From assembly GCA_965229885.1 (NCBI GenBank), contig CBDDJX010000003.1, positions 1,612,001 through 1,676,000 on the forward strand: DNA of 64,000 bases, read 5' to 3'. The DNA is from DATLLJ01 sp965229885. Its GTDB lineage: Bacteria > Acidobacteriota > Vicinamibacteria > Vicinamibacterales > CAVVIG01. The notes beneath the pieces are model-generated. The model had not been told where the DNA came from. It did not search any database and saw only the letters and a list, made by a program, of their open reading frames with translations. Both the position numbers and the translations under genes were made by a program. The first letter of the stretch is position 1; each line of letters opens with the position of its first letter. Shown in pieces: positions 8,335 through 15,911 of this stretch.

Positions 8335-9045
8335 ATGAAGCTTGGGGGCTTGATTCTGGGGTGGCTGCTCTTGCCGGCGCCTGCCGGTGCACAGGGTGCA
8401 CAGGGTGTGCCGCGTTGCGTGTTTCTGTGTGCGCCGGAACTGAAGATCGAGCCGACGTGGACGATCGAGAACCTCCGTGCGCGTCCGAGGGTCGAGATCG
8501 ACGGGCACGCGGAGTCGGCCGCGCGCGAAACGGTATTCGAGCTGGTCTTTGCACTCGACGTGCCGACCACGATCCCGCGCGTCGGGCTCACGCTCGAGGG
8601 CATTTTCGTTCCTTTCGGGGGGACGTCGGTTCATCCGTTCACTGGTGCAACGGCCGCCGAGGTGGGACGGACCGAGATTCGCGACAATGGCATCGAAGTC
8701 GAAGTGGAACTGAACCTCCATCTGTTCGACGCCGAGCACACCGGGGGCTGGGTCTCGTCCCACGTCGACATCGTCGACCAGTTCAGCCCCGGCAAGACGC
8801 CACGGGCCGGGAGCGTGTACACGCACAAGCTCGACTTCGAATGGGACACGGCCTTTCACGTGTTTCGCTGGTTGCCGGACGGTCACTGGCCGCGCAACGT
8901 GGAGGCGGAAGTGTCACTCGACTACCTGGCGACCGGCTTGCCCAAGGCGGGCGACGTCATCGGAGGCGAACGGTTTCTGACCAACGCGAGCCCGTGGTCG
9001 TTGTCGTTCGTCATGGTTGTTCCCCTCGCCCCGTTGGCGCCGTGA
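8335..9045 (+). CDS. Exported protein of unknown function after the cytochrome
   Basis: 236 residues from ATG 8335, following an upstream ATG at 8311 that would spoil the signal peptide. Residues 1-19 form a signal peptide (LLLPAPAGAQG). The mature protein is rich in beta strand with alternating Thr, Val, Glu and Phe, as in an outer-membrane barrel or immunoglobulin-like sandwich. Two early cysteines (CVFLC) could form a disulphide. It sits 31 bases after the octaheme gene and seven before the DUF2231 gene, so the three look like one operon. Function unknown. Confidence 0.65.
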   Translation: MKLGGLILGWLLLPAPAGAQGAQGVPRCVFLCAPELKIEPTWTIENLRARPRVEIDGHAESAARETVFELVFALDVPTTIPRVGLTLEGIFVPFGGTSVHPFTGATAAEVGRTEIRDNGIEVEVELNLHLFDAEHTGGWVSSHVDIVDQFSPGKTPRAGSVYTHKLDFEWDTAFHVFRWLPDGHWPRNVEAEVSLDYLATGLPKAGDVIGGERFLTNASPWSLSFVMVVPLAPLAP

Positions 9046-9052
9046 GGGAGTG

Positions 9053-9525
9053 ATGTCGTTGATTCCTAGCTGGGCGCCGAACCTTCACCCGCTGGTCATT
9101 CATTTCCCGATCGTTCTATTGATCACGGCTGCGGCCATCGATCTCATGGACACCCTGTTTGAGCGTCCCGCGTGGCTCGGCGCCGCTGCAAAAAGAGTCT
9201 CTATGCCGCGGGCGCCGCGGCGATGATTGGCGCCTATCTCACGGGAGTCCAGGTCGGATCAACCGTGTTCATCCCCGGCATGGCGCATCCCATTGTGGAC
9301 GACCACCGCACGTGGGCACTCTTCACAGCGTGGTACGTTGTCATCCTGGCCGTTGCCCGGTTACTTGCCCGGCTCGCTCAGTTCCCACGCGCACGATCCC
9401 GCCGCGTGTTGCTGTTGACTGCAGGCTTGGTCGGAGTGCTGTTGTTGCAGCAGACGGCTGAGCGCGGCGCGCGGCTTGTGTGCCAGCACGGCGTCGGTGT
9501 TATCGCCCCTCCAGGCTCGCGCTGA
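9053..9525 (+). pseudogene. DUF2231 membrane protein with frameshift at an A5 run
   Basis: From ATG 9053 (ribosome site gaggga) the protein begins LHPLVIHFPIVLLITAAAID, the typical first helix of DUF2231 proteins. At the run of five A near 9190-9194 the frame shifts by one. The remainder (LYAAGAAAMIGAYLTGVQVG, helices 3 and 4, ending HGVGV) reads on to 9525. DUF2231 proteins are four-helix membrane proteins, often beside cytochromes. The homopolymer position makes sequence error as likely as a real mutation. Confidence 0.7.
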
Positions 9526-9551
9526 CGCTTAGACGGACGCAGTGACGTCCC

Positions 9552-9648
9552 TCCCAGACTGGTGATGACCTCCACGATCTTCACGCTGCTCGCATTGCCG
9601 ACGTTCCATCTCGAGAGTCACCCATCAGCCCGGGGCGCCGTCGCATAG
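9552..9648 (+). pseudogene. Possible C-terminal scrap of a metal RND pump
   Basis: The short reading LVMTSTIFTLLALPTFHL resembles the last membrane helix of CzcA/CusA-type pumps (compare TTSTLLNMFVVPTLYLRYG at the end of the complete pump in this window). Only some 25 codons remain, without upstream pump sequence, and they partly overlap the 3' end of the opposing gene. Low certainty. Confidence 0.3.
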
Positions 9649-9959
9649 GCATCGAAGTATTTCTGCAGAGACGCCGCGGTGGACCGGTACTCGTTCGAAC
9701 CGGCGAAAAAGTCGACGACGATCTCTCGCGTCCTGGCAATCTCGCGCAGGCGTGCCGGGGCTTGGCGGATCCGCGGGTCGGCCAATGTCAGGTCCAGCAG
9801 CTCCAGCGCGCGGTAAAGGGCGCCCTCGGCCAACGCGGGATTCCTCGACGACCAGCGCGTCGCCCGGCTGATCTCGCTGCCGATGTTTCCCAACTGCTCT
9901 GCCAACGAGAGTTCCCACCACCGCCCACTCGCCAGATCCTGATGCTGCACACCGGTCAT
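9618..9959 (-). CDS. HEPN-like small helical protein, partner of DUF5674
   Basis: 113 residues, mainly helical. The motif GRWWELSLAEQLGNIGSEIS and the pattern 'ALYRALELLDLTLADPR' characterise a small family found next to DUF5674 genes. The ATG (9957-9959) overlaps the stop of the DUF5674 gene (ATGA), so the two are translationally coupled. The ending EYRSTAASLQKYFDAYA is also family-typical. The HEPN-like label is an inference from the helical pattern; a toxin-antitoxin or nucleotide-binding role has not been shown. Confidence 0.65.
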   Translation of the reverse strand: MTGVQHQDLASGRWWELSLAEQLGNIGSEISRATRWSSRNPALAEGALYRALELLDLTLADPRIRQAPARLREIARTREIVVDFFAGSNEYRSTAASLQKYFDAYATAPRADG

Positions 9960-10303
9960 CGCAGGACAACCCTTCGAATGAAGTCCGCGATCGCGTCCCG
10001 CGTGTCGGGGTTGTCCACGCCGCGCGAGCGATTCCCGAACGAAGGCCGCAGGTTGATCATCGAATCGAACTCCAGCCACTCTGACTCGGGTAGGTCGGGA
10101 TAGAGGTTGATCCCCCAGAGGTCCGCCTGCGTCGATCCTTCGGCCAGGAGGGCGGCCTCCTCGTCGGCATGCATATCCGCGTCGAGCAGCAGCACGGCCC
10201 GCCGTAAATCGACGACGCCCTTGACCAGATCGCTGAATCGCGTGCCGAGCATCTGGCGGAGTTCGTCGCGGGACACGGGATGCGTTTCCGTCACACGTCT
10301 CAT
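9956..10303 (-). CDS. DUF5674 family protein
   Basis: 115 residues. Recognisable by ADEEAALLAEGSTQADLWGI followed by NLYPD, then EFDSMINLRPSFGNRSRGVD. The conserved acidic and basic residues in these blocks suggest a catalytic or nucleotide-binding site, but the family has no known activity. ATG 10303 is used; a GTG nine bases later is also possible and neither has a strong ribosome site. First gene of a two-gene unit with the HEPN-like protein. Confidence 0.8.
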   Translation of the reverse strand: MRRVTETHPVSRDELRQMLGTRFSDLVKGVVDLRRAVLLLDADMHADEEAALLAEGSTQADLWGINLYPDLPESEWLEFDSMINLRPSFGNRSRGVDNPDTRDAIADFIRRVVLR

Positions 10304-10407
10304 GGAGGTCGGTGGGCATTGTACCCGCGTCTCGATCGGCGATGAAATCGACCCGCCGCCCCGGGCGTGTGCATGGCGCATTGCCAATTCCGTGAGCGTT
10401 TCGCAGG

Positions 10408-10617
10408 ATGGCGCGAGGTTACGAGGATCGTGCCGTGCGCGATCTGGCCTTCCTGTTTCTGCATCTGCTGGCGACGGTGGCCCGACTGGCCGGCCCCGTC
10501 GGCGCGGCGCGAACCGTTGCGGAGCTGGGTATTCATCAGTATGACGCCGACACTATTCTGCGGAAGATCGACGAGATCGAGGGTTACCAGCGGCAGCGGG
10601 CGGCCTCACGGAGGTGA
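10408..10617 (+). pseudogene. Possible integrase N-terminal scrap fused to unknown sequence
   Basis: The start (LAFLFLHLLATVARLAGP plus GAARTVAE) resembles the first helix of DDE integrases whose text normally continues 'LLxKHQLLIL'. Here it continues with an unrelated helical stretch (YDADTILRKIDEIEGYQR). The reading ends just before the next small gene. It may be a small gene of chimeric origin. Weak support. Confidence 0.3.
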
Positions 10618-10623
10618 AAGCGA

Positions 10624-10836
10624 ATGCGAAGATTGCTGAGAGCGGCACGGGTCCGGGTAGAGCGGCTGGCCGCGGCCGCAGGACAGCCATCCAGTGAGGA
10701 GATCGACCAAGAAGTCATTGCGATTTTGCAGTCGGCGCGGAACAGGAAGTCAGTTGAGCGAGCGCCCATGACGGACGAAGAGATGCGCGCCGAAGGGCGC
10801 GAGCTGCGGGCGAGGCTCAGGGCCGCGGGAATATAG
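10624..10836 (+). CDS. Small basic/acidic helical protein, 70 aa, unknown
   Basis: Chosen because a near-perfect ribosome site (GGAGGTGA) lies six bases before the ATG. The protein is helical, with a basic first third (MRRLLRAARVRVERLAAAAG) and an acidic-then-basic end (TDEEMRAEGRELRARLRAAG). No family recognised. Size and charge pattern would fit an antitoxin or small DNA-binding protein, but there is no partner gene. Confidence 0.5.
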   Translation: MRRLLRAARVRVERLAAAAGQPSSEEIDQEVIAILQSARNRKSVERAPMTDEEMRAEGRELRARLRAAGI

Positions 10837-10865
10837 CCACTCCTGACGGTGATCCCCGTCACCTT

Positions 10866-11222
10866 CTACTCGCGGCGGTACTCCGCGTCGATGAAGTCGT
10901 CGGTCGGAGACATCGGAGCGTAACCTTGGCTCTGGGCGATCGCCTTGCGGTGGAAAGCCAGAGCCCCCGCCGGGCACAGTCTGGGGAAGACTTCGAGCGC
11001 GATCAGGATCAGGCCCAGGTCATCGAGCTGTCCAAGCAGTGGGAGGACATCGGGTACGAGATCCAGCGGCGAGATCAAGTAGAGCACCGCCACCAAAGGC
11101 AACGCCTTGGTTAAGCGTGGTACGCGAGGCTCGCGCATGAGCCGGATGGCCAGTCGCACCCGCGAGACCAGCGTCCGGAGGATTCCGGCTCGCGACAGCC
11201 AGGATGTCATCCCAGCCACCAT
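10866..11222 (-). CDS. YkvA family (DUF1232) membrane protein
   Basis: Contains the DUF1232 signature: LPLVAVLYLISPLDLVPDVL followed by PLLGQLDDLGLILIALEVF. These proteins carry one or two short membrane segments and have no known activity. I use ATG 11222 (MVAGMTSWLSRAG); ATG 11210 is equally possible and the frame is open further upstream. The tail ends in a short acidic segment. Confidence 0.8.
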   Translation of the reverse strand: MVAGMTSWLSRAGILRTLVSRVRLAIRLMREPRVPRLTKALPLVAVLYLISPLDLVPDVLPLLGQLDDLGLILIALEVFPRLCPAGALAFHRKAIAQSQGYAPMSPTDDFIDAEYRRE

Positions 11223-11424
11223 AGCGTCTTCTCCCGAGAATAACCAAGAGCTGTCGAGTTGAATAACCGGCCCGTCGTGTATCGCCGCCGCGACGCCGAA
11301 GTCACCCACCAAATCCCGTCGGTCACCCGCATAGTGCGGTGGCCGTCACAGACGGGCGGCGACCACCGTCCAGATTTCCGCGTTTCTTCGTGAGCGGCAA
11401 CAGTCAACAGTATAGTATTCTCCC

Positions 11425-11892
11425 GTGACAGCGCCTTCCGATAACCCTGGCGTCAAGTTCCCGCCGCCCCTCCTCTACGCTGCTGCGGTCATTGGAGGCA
11501 TTCTCCTAGACCGCCGCTGCCCATACCCATCAACTCCGGCATGTGGCGCGAGGTCGTCGGCGGTGTGTTGGTGGCGCTGTGGGCGGTCCTGACCGCAACG
11601 AGCGTGGGACGCTTCTGGCTGGCCCACACCCGTATCCTGCCGATGCGCCCTGCCAGCGTGTTTATCCAGTCTGGTCCCTATCGGTTCACGCGAAATCCGA
11701 TGTATGTCGGTCTTGCGCTGTTGACGATTGCCTTCGGCCTGTTATTCAACACCTACTGGCCTATCGTCTTGCTCGTCCCGGTCCTAACTTCTCATCCAGC
11801 AGCTCGTGATCCTTCCAGAGGAGCGGTATCTTCGGCGGCGATTCGGCGCGAACTACGAGGCATACACGCGGAGGGTCCGTCGATGGCTCTGA
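11425..11892 (+). pseudogene. Isoprenylcysteine methyltransferase-like membrane protein, frameshifted twice
   Basis: The family (ICMT/PEMT-like membrane methyltransferases) is recognisable in three frames. From GTG 11425: FPPPLLYAAAVIGGILLDR. After a shift near 11515: SGMWREVVGGVLVALWAVL, then the key SGPYRFTRNPMYVGLAL block. After a second shift near 11785: LVILPEERYLRRRFGANYEA, YTRRVRRWL, stop at 11890-11892. Together this is a full-length gene of about 155 codons. Two indels in 470 bases mean either decay or sequence error. Confidence 0.7.
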
Positions 11893-12119
11893 ATCCGTGA
11901 AGGCTCGCCGCGTCTTACTTCAGATTCGGGTATCCTGCCTCTGTACGGCACAACAGGCGTGAGCACAGCGAAGCGACCGCAGCCGATGCTCGTGCGCCAA
12001 AGCCGAGCTCGCTCACGAACGCGGCTTGCCACGGACAACGACGCAAGGGCACTTGAGCGGTTTGTTGCTCGCGTGATGGTCCGCCCCCTGTCGAGCCATA
12101 AGCAACTGAACTCCTACAT

Positions 12120-12284
12120 TCAGTCATCATCGAAATAGCGCGGTCTCTTTTTTCGCAGGGCCCACCCGACCGCAGCAGCCAGGATCAGCACGACGGGCAG
12201 GGGCGGCAGGGGGACGCCCGCGCCGCCCACGAACGCCGCGAGCACAAGGACCGTCACGAAGGGCATCAACGACGCCCGCACCAT
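12120..12284 (-). CDS. Small membrane protein, 54 aa, unknown
   Basis: From ATG 12284 the frame encodes two hydrophobic segments (VTVLVLAAFVGGAGVPLPP and VVLILAAAVGWAL) and a basic then acidic end (RKKRPRYFDDD). It looks like a real small membrane protein by hydrophobic pattern and the charged tail after the second helix. No ribosome site is obvious and no family is recognised. Confidence 0.4.
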   Translation of the reverse strand: MVRASLMPFVTVLVLAAFVGGAGVPLPPLPVVLILAAAVGWALRKKRPRYFDDD

Positions 12285-12524
12285 GGACCGGATGCTACCA
12301 GACCTGACGCTCGGCCCGACTATTCACCGACCCTTCTGTCCTTTTTTGTTTGATCGCCCGCACAGCGCCCTTTCCACAGAACCGCTCCCCACGGACGGGT
12401 ATACCCACGCGCCCGGTCGGGCAGGCCGTCGCGCGAGTTGCAGCCGCGAGGTCAAGCGACGATTCTCGTGCTGGAGCTTCTTATCCAGCGCGTCAAGAGT
12501 CAGTTGTGCCATCGGGCGCCGACA

Positions 12525-12604
12525 ACGTGTTGCAGCCGCAGGCACGTTTCGATGCCTTCGTCGAGCGCTACAACCAGGAACGGCGCGATTCCTCGATTTA
12601 CTGA
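12525..12604 (+). pseudogene. 3' scrap of an IS3/IS481-type integrase
   Basis: The last codons read ARFDAFVERYNQERRDSSIY before TGA. They resemble the 'F..F...YN.ERPH' end of DDE integrases. No catalytic core remains. It abuts the 3' end of tRNA-Arg. The 240 bases to its left (12285-12524) contain no gene that I recognise. Confidence 0.4.
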
Positions 12605-12620
12605 ATGATCCTAAAAAATG

Positions 12621-12697
12621 TGGCGCGCCCGGCAGGACTCGAACCTGCGACCCCCGGCTTAGAAGGCCGGTGCTCTATCCAACTGAGCTACGGGCGC
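12621..12697 (-). tRNA. tRNA-Arg (anticodon UCU)
   Basis: A 77-base cloverleaf read on the minus strand: acceptor GCGCCCG paired with CGGGCGC, D-arm GCTC...GAGC, anticodon stem CCGGC/GCCGG around loop CTTCTAA (anticodon TCT), T-arm GCAGG/CCTGC with TTCGAGT loop. CCA is encoded at the 3' end (12621-12623). A tyrosine recombinase fragment lies 15 bases from its 5' end, so the gene is a likely integration site. Confidence 0.97.
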
Positions 12698-12712
12698 GTG
12701 TGGGTAGAAGTG

Positions 12713-13073
12713 TCAGTGTAGCAAGTCTTTCCCGGCTTGGTGCTGTTCGTCGTTGCGAGGAGGCCGTTGCTCTATCGGTGGCTGGCTTGCAACGATCTTG
12801 CAACGGATGTCATCGAACCGCTTCATCGACTCGTGCAGTCCCATCCGGCCGACGTTCAAGTATGTGTCGGTCTGGCTGATGTTCGCGTGACCGAGCATCT
12901 CCTTCACGTGATGTATCGGCCAGCCGCCTTCTAGCCATCGCGATCCCGCTACGTGGCGCAGAGCGTGGAAGCGCAGATCGATGGCGCGTAGGGCAGCGCG
13001 GGACTCGGGGCACAGCTTCCCGTGTTGCACCCATCGCGGCTCGTGGCCGTACGCGCGGAGCACGCAGGTCTCC
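12713..13073 (-). pseudogene. Tyrosine recombinase (phage-type integrase), C-terminal half
   Basis: Holds the catalytic end of a tyrosine recombinase: LRFHALRHVAGSRWLEGGWP (H-x-x-R), MLGHANISQTDTYLNV (GH and the Tyr nucleophile). The reading runs open to 13073, where the IS630 element begins. The piece that normally precedes it is found on the other side of the IS (14196-14306). It carried or drove an integrative element at tRNA-Arg and is now dead. Confidence 0.8.
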
Positions 13074-14195
13074 TAGTACTTACTTGTACAGTTCGACGTT
13101 AATACGTAGACTGGCGGCATGGGCCGTCCAGTCACGGCGATTGTGTTGACGCCAGAAGATCGCGCCACGTTGACTCAGCGTCTGCGAGCGCCCACCAGCG
13201 AGCAGCGCGTGGTCGTGCGCGCGCGCATCGTGCTGGCTGCCGCCGACGGGCAGTCGACCGACGGCATCGCTGAGCAGTTGGCCCTGCGCCCGGCGACCGT
13301 GAGCAAGTGGCGGCACCGGTTTGCGACGCAGGGCGTGGCCGGCCTGGCCGATGCGCCGCGCCCTGGCCCCAGCCGCCGCTACGACGCCGCGAGCGAGCGA
13401 CGGATTTTGAAGCAGTTGGATGCGCCGCCGCCGGAGGGCCATGCGACGTGGACGGGGGCGATGGTGGCGACCGCGTTGGGTGAGGTCTCGCCTGACGAAG
13501 TGTGGCGCGTGCTGCGCCGCCATGGCATTCACTTGCGTCGTCGCCGATCCTGGTGCATCAGCACCGACCCGGAATTTGCGCCCAAGGCCGCCGACATCGT
13601 CGGCTTGTATCTCGCGCCGCCCGCCAACGCGGTCGTGATCTCGGTCGACGAGAAACCGCACATTTAAGCCCTGGAACGCGCCCAAGGCTACCTGCGGTTG
13701 CCGAACGGCACGGCGCTGCGCGGCTTCAGTCATGAGTACAAGCGCCACGGCACCAGTACGTTGTTCGCGGCACTGAATATCGCGACGGGGCAGCTCACGG
13801 CGGGGCACTACGCCCGGCGGCGCCGGCGCGAGTTCCTGGACTTCATGAACGACGTGGTCGCCGGGTACCCTGACCAGGAGTTGCATATCGTGTTGGACAA
13901 CCTCAACACGCACAAACCGAAACACGACCGCTGGCTCGCGCGCCATCCCCGCGTGCATCTCCACTACACCCCCACGCGGGCCAGCTGGCTCAATCAAATC
14001 GAGTGCTGGTTCAGTATCCTCAGTCGGCGGGCCTTGCAGGGCGCAAGCTTCACCTCGGTGCCGCAGTTACGCGAGGCCATCGACTGCTTCGTCAAGACCT
14101 ACAATGCGCACGCCACGCCCTTTGAGTGGCGCAAGCGCGTGGTGCATTCCGTCGGGCTCAAGCATTGTTACGCCGATTTGCGCAGCTAAGTGCTA
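13074..14195 (+). mobile_element. IS630-family insertion sequence, about 1.12 kb, both ends visible
   Basis: Terminal inverted repeats can be read: left CTAGTACTTACTTGTACA (from 13073) against the complement of the right end, CTAGCACTTAGCTGCGCA (ending 14196). A TA lies at each end (13074-13075 and 14194-14195), the expected target duplication of IS630/Tc1 elements. The flanking halves of one recombinase gene prove an insertion event. The transposase inside has an in-frame stop. Confidence 0.8.
13119..14189 (+). pseudogene. IS630-family transposase with in-frame TAA
   Basis: 357 codons in one frame, broken by TAA at 13665-13667. The N-terminal half has two helix-turn-helix regions (DGIAEQLALRPATVSKWRHR). 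The DDE residues are visible: VVISVDEKPHI before the stop, LHIVLDNLNTHKPK and WLNQIECWFSILSRRAL after it. Conserved text runs across the stop (EKPHI then ALERAQGYLRLPNGTAL), where relatives have Gln, so one base change explains it. Cannot transpose by itself as written. Confidence 0.88.
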
Positions 14196-14306
14196 GGGCT
14201 TCTTGGTGCTCTTGACGCGCTCGCCGAGCACGCCGAAGACTACGCCCCCCTCGGGATACTTATCGCCGCCTGTGTCGGTCTGCGCCATTTCCAGGACCGC
14301 CGCCAG
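14196..14306 (-). pseudogene. Tyrosine recombinase, middle fragment beyond the IS630
   Basis: Read on the minus strand: LAAVLEMAQTDTGGDKYPEG, then VVFGVLGERVKSTKKP. In relatives this block comes directly before 'WETCVLRA.GH', which is exactly how the fragment at 12713-13073 begins. Its own upstream part has been replaced by a transposase scrap at about 14306. Where relatives have Trp, the rejoined target would read TAG. Confidence 0.65.
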
Positions 14307-14425
14307 GCCCGAATGATCGCCTTCCGATGGTAGCCCGTCACCGTCACCACCTCTGTGAGCACCGCCACTTCTCCGTCCGCGAGGCCCTCACGAACCGGTC
14401 CCGCATCTGCGCCAAATACTCGTGC
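14307..14425 (-). pseudogene. Transposase scrap ('VTGYHRK' type)
   Basis: Two short readings in different frames, EYLAQMRDRFVRASRTEKW and LTEVVTVTGYHRKAIIRA, match the N-terminal region of integrase-core transposases with the 'TGYHRK' block. They are joined by a frameshift and cut off at the recombinase fragment. A third mobile layer at this locus. Confidence 0.5.
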
Positions 14426-14501
14426 CTCGCCTGTGGTCCCACGCGGGTGCCCTCCTCTGGCAACCCGCTTGGGTAACACCATTTATGGCGCGACACGACC
14501 G

Positions 14502-14530
14502 TTGACTTCCCACAATAAAGGCACTACACT
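14502..14530 (+). promoter_or_regulatory. Sigma70-type promoter for the first secreted paralog
   Basis: TTGACT (14502-14507), 17 bases, TACACT (14525-14530). It lies between the mobile debris and the first paralog, leaving a leader of about 165 bases before GTG 14702. Sequence match only. Confidence 0.5.
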
Positions 14531-14701
14531 TTTCGAAATTCAGCGAATCTGTTACACCGAGCAATGCCCATCGCACTCACGCCCGGAAACTCGCTCGATT
14601 GGGCCGACAGTCCCGACCCACATAATGCCTGCGCTAGTCTAACAATAATGATCGTGGATGATGGAAACACCAGTTACGTTACATGTGAGAGGAGAGTTCC
14701 T

Positions 14702-15709
14702 GTGCACCAACGATGCCTGAACCTATTGGCCGCGCTAGGGGTTCTGTTCCTACTGGGAGGTCCGGTCGCCGCCCAAACACCGACGGCCGCGAAGGATCAG
14801 GCGACGACCGCCGCGAAGAAGGCGAGCCCACTCCTGCGGACAGCCGACGGGCGGCCGGATCTGCGTGGCAGCTGGAATTATGATGATTCCACGCCGCTGG
14901 AACGACCGGACCAGTTGGCAGGGAAAGAGACGCTGTCCCCCGAGGAAACGGCCCAATTCGAAACTGAAAGGGATGCCAGGAGGGGGTTTAATTCAGGGTC
15001 GGGGGGGACGGGTTATGACACGCGCATCTGGTTTGAGCGACCGAAAATGAGCGGGCGCACCTCGCTGATTGTCGATCCGCCCGATGGGAAAATGCCGCCC
15101 AGGACGGCCGAGGGGCAGAAGCGAGCCATGGCTCGAGCTGAAGCGAGACGAGTCGGGAGAGCCGCCGATGGTCCAGAGGACCGCTCGGTCGGTGAACGCT
15201 GTCTTCAGGGAGATAACTCTGGGCCGCCAATGAAGCCTATCGCGTACAATCACAACGTCAACATATTTCAGACTCCCGACTATGTCGTGTTGCTTAACGA
15301 GTCGATCCACCGCGCTCGAGTGGTCCCGTTGGACGGGCGTCCCCGCACCGACTTTCGGCAGTGGATAGGTCAATCGCGAGGGCGCTGGGAAGGCGACACG
15401 CTGGTCGTTGAGACGACGAATTACGTCGGCGCCGCGGCGGATTACTCAGCGTTCGGCGCCTCAGATAACCTGCGCGTGATCGAGCGCTTCACCGGGGTCG
15501 ACGCGGACACGCTCCGGTACGAGTTTACGATTGACGATCCAGTGATCTGGACCCGACCGTGGACTGCCCGACTGATTATGACGTCGTGGCCTGGACCGGG
15601 TCCCTCGATGTACGAGTACGCCTGCCACGAGGGAAATCACTCGTTGGAAAACATTCTGAGCACCGCGCGGAACCTGGAGCGCCAAGCCAGAGATGGCGCC
15701 AGCGAATGA
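14702..15709 (+). CDS. Secreted paralog A1 (DGRPDLRG family), unknown function
   Basis: 335 residues from GTG 14702, preceded by GAGAGGAGAG; the frame extends upstream but without a signal peptide. Residues 1-24 are a signal peptide (LGGPVAAQ). The mature protein opens TADGRPDLRGSWNYDDSTPL, then GRTSLIVDPPDGKMPP, then GQSRGRWEGDTLVVETTNY, and ends YEYACHEGNHSLEN. These four blocks recur in two neighbours (15912 and 17100), and the GRWEGDTLVV block is shared with three more (18352, 21454, 27060). Beta-rich, no catalytic signature known to me. Likely periplasmic. First of a run of same-strand genes. Confidence 0.8.
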   Translation: MHQRCLNLLAALGVLFLLGGPVAAQTPTAAKDQATTAAKKASPLLRTADGRPDLRGSWNYDDSTPLERPDQLAGKETLSPEETAQFETERDARRGFNSGSGGTGYDTRIWFERPKMSGRTSLIVDPPDGKMPPRTAEGQKRAMARAEARRVGRAADGPEDRSVGERCLQGDNSGPPMKPIAYNHNVNIFQTPDYVVLLNESIHRARVVPLDGRPRTDFRQWIGQSRGRWEGDTLVVETTNYVGAAADYSAFGASDNLRVIERFTGVDADTLRYEFTIDDPVIWTRPWTARLIMTSWPGPGPSMYEYACHEGNHSLENILSTARNLERQARDGASE

Positions 15710-15731
15710 ATGGATCGATGAGGAGGCGCTG

Positions 15732-15893
15732 ATGCGCGCTCGGAACGACATCACACGCCGACACCTGTTGGGGATGGCCGGGGCGGCAGGTGTTTCTGCC
15801 ATCGCCGGTGCAGCCGGTGACGTGTGGGCGCAAGCGGGCAAGCGGATCGAGCAAATGGTCTGTTTCCGCCCTACGAACGGCTGGAGTCCGTGA
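15732..15893 (+). pseudogene. Truncated TAT-exported protein (gluconolactonase-like start)
   Basis: After AGGAGG and ATG 15732 comes a twin-arginine signal (TRRHLLGMAGAAGVSAIAGA, then DVWAQA) and KRIEQ, the usual start of exported SMP-30/gluconolactonase-like proteins in this phylum. The frame then drifts and stops at 15893, so only 53 codons survive. The gene body is missing. It sits between paralogs A1 and A2. Confidence 0.5.
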
Positions 15894-15911
15894 AGGGGAA
15901 GGTGTCGTCCA

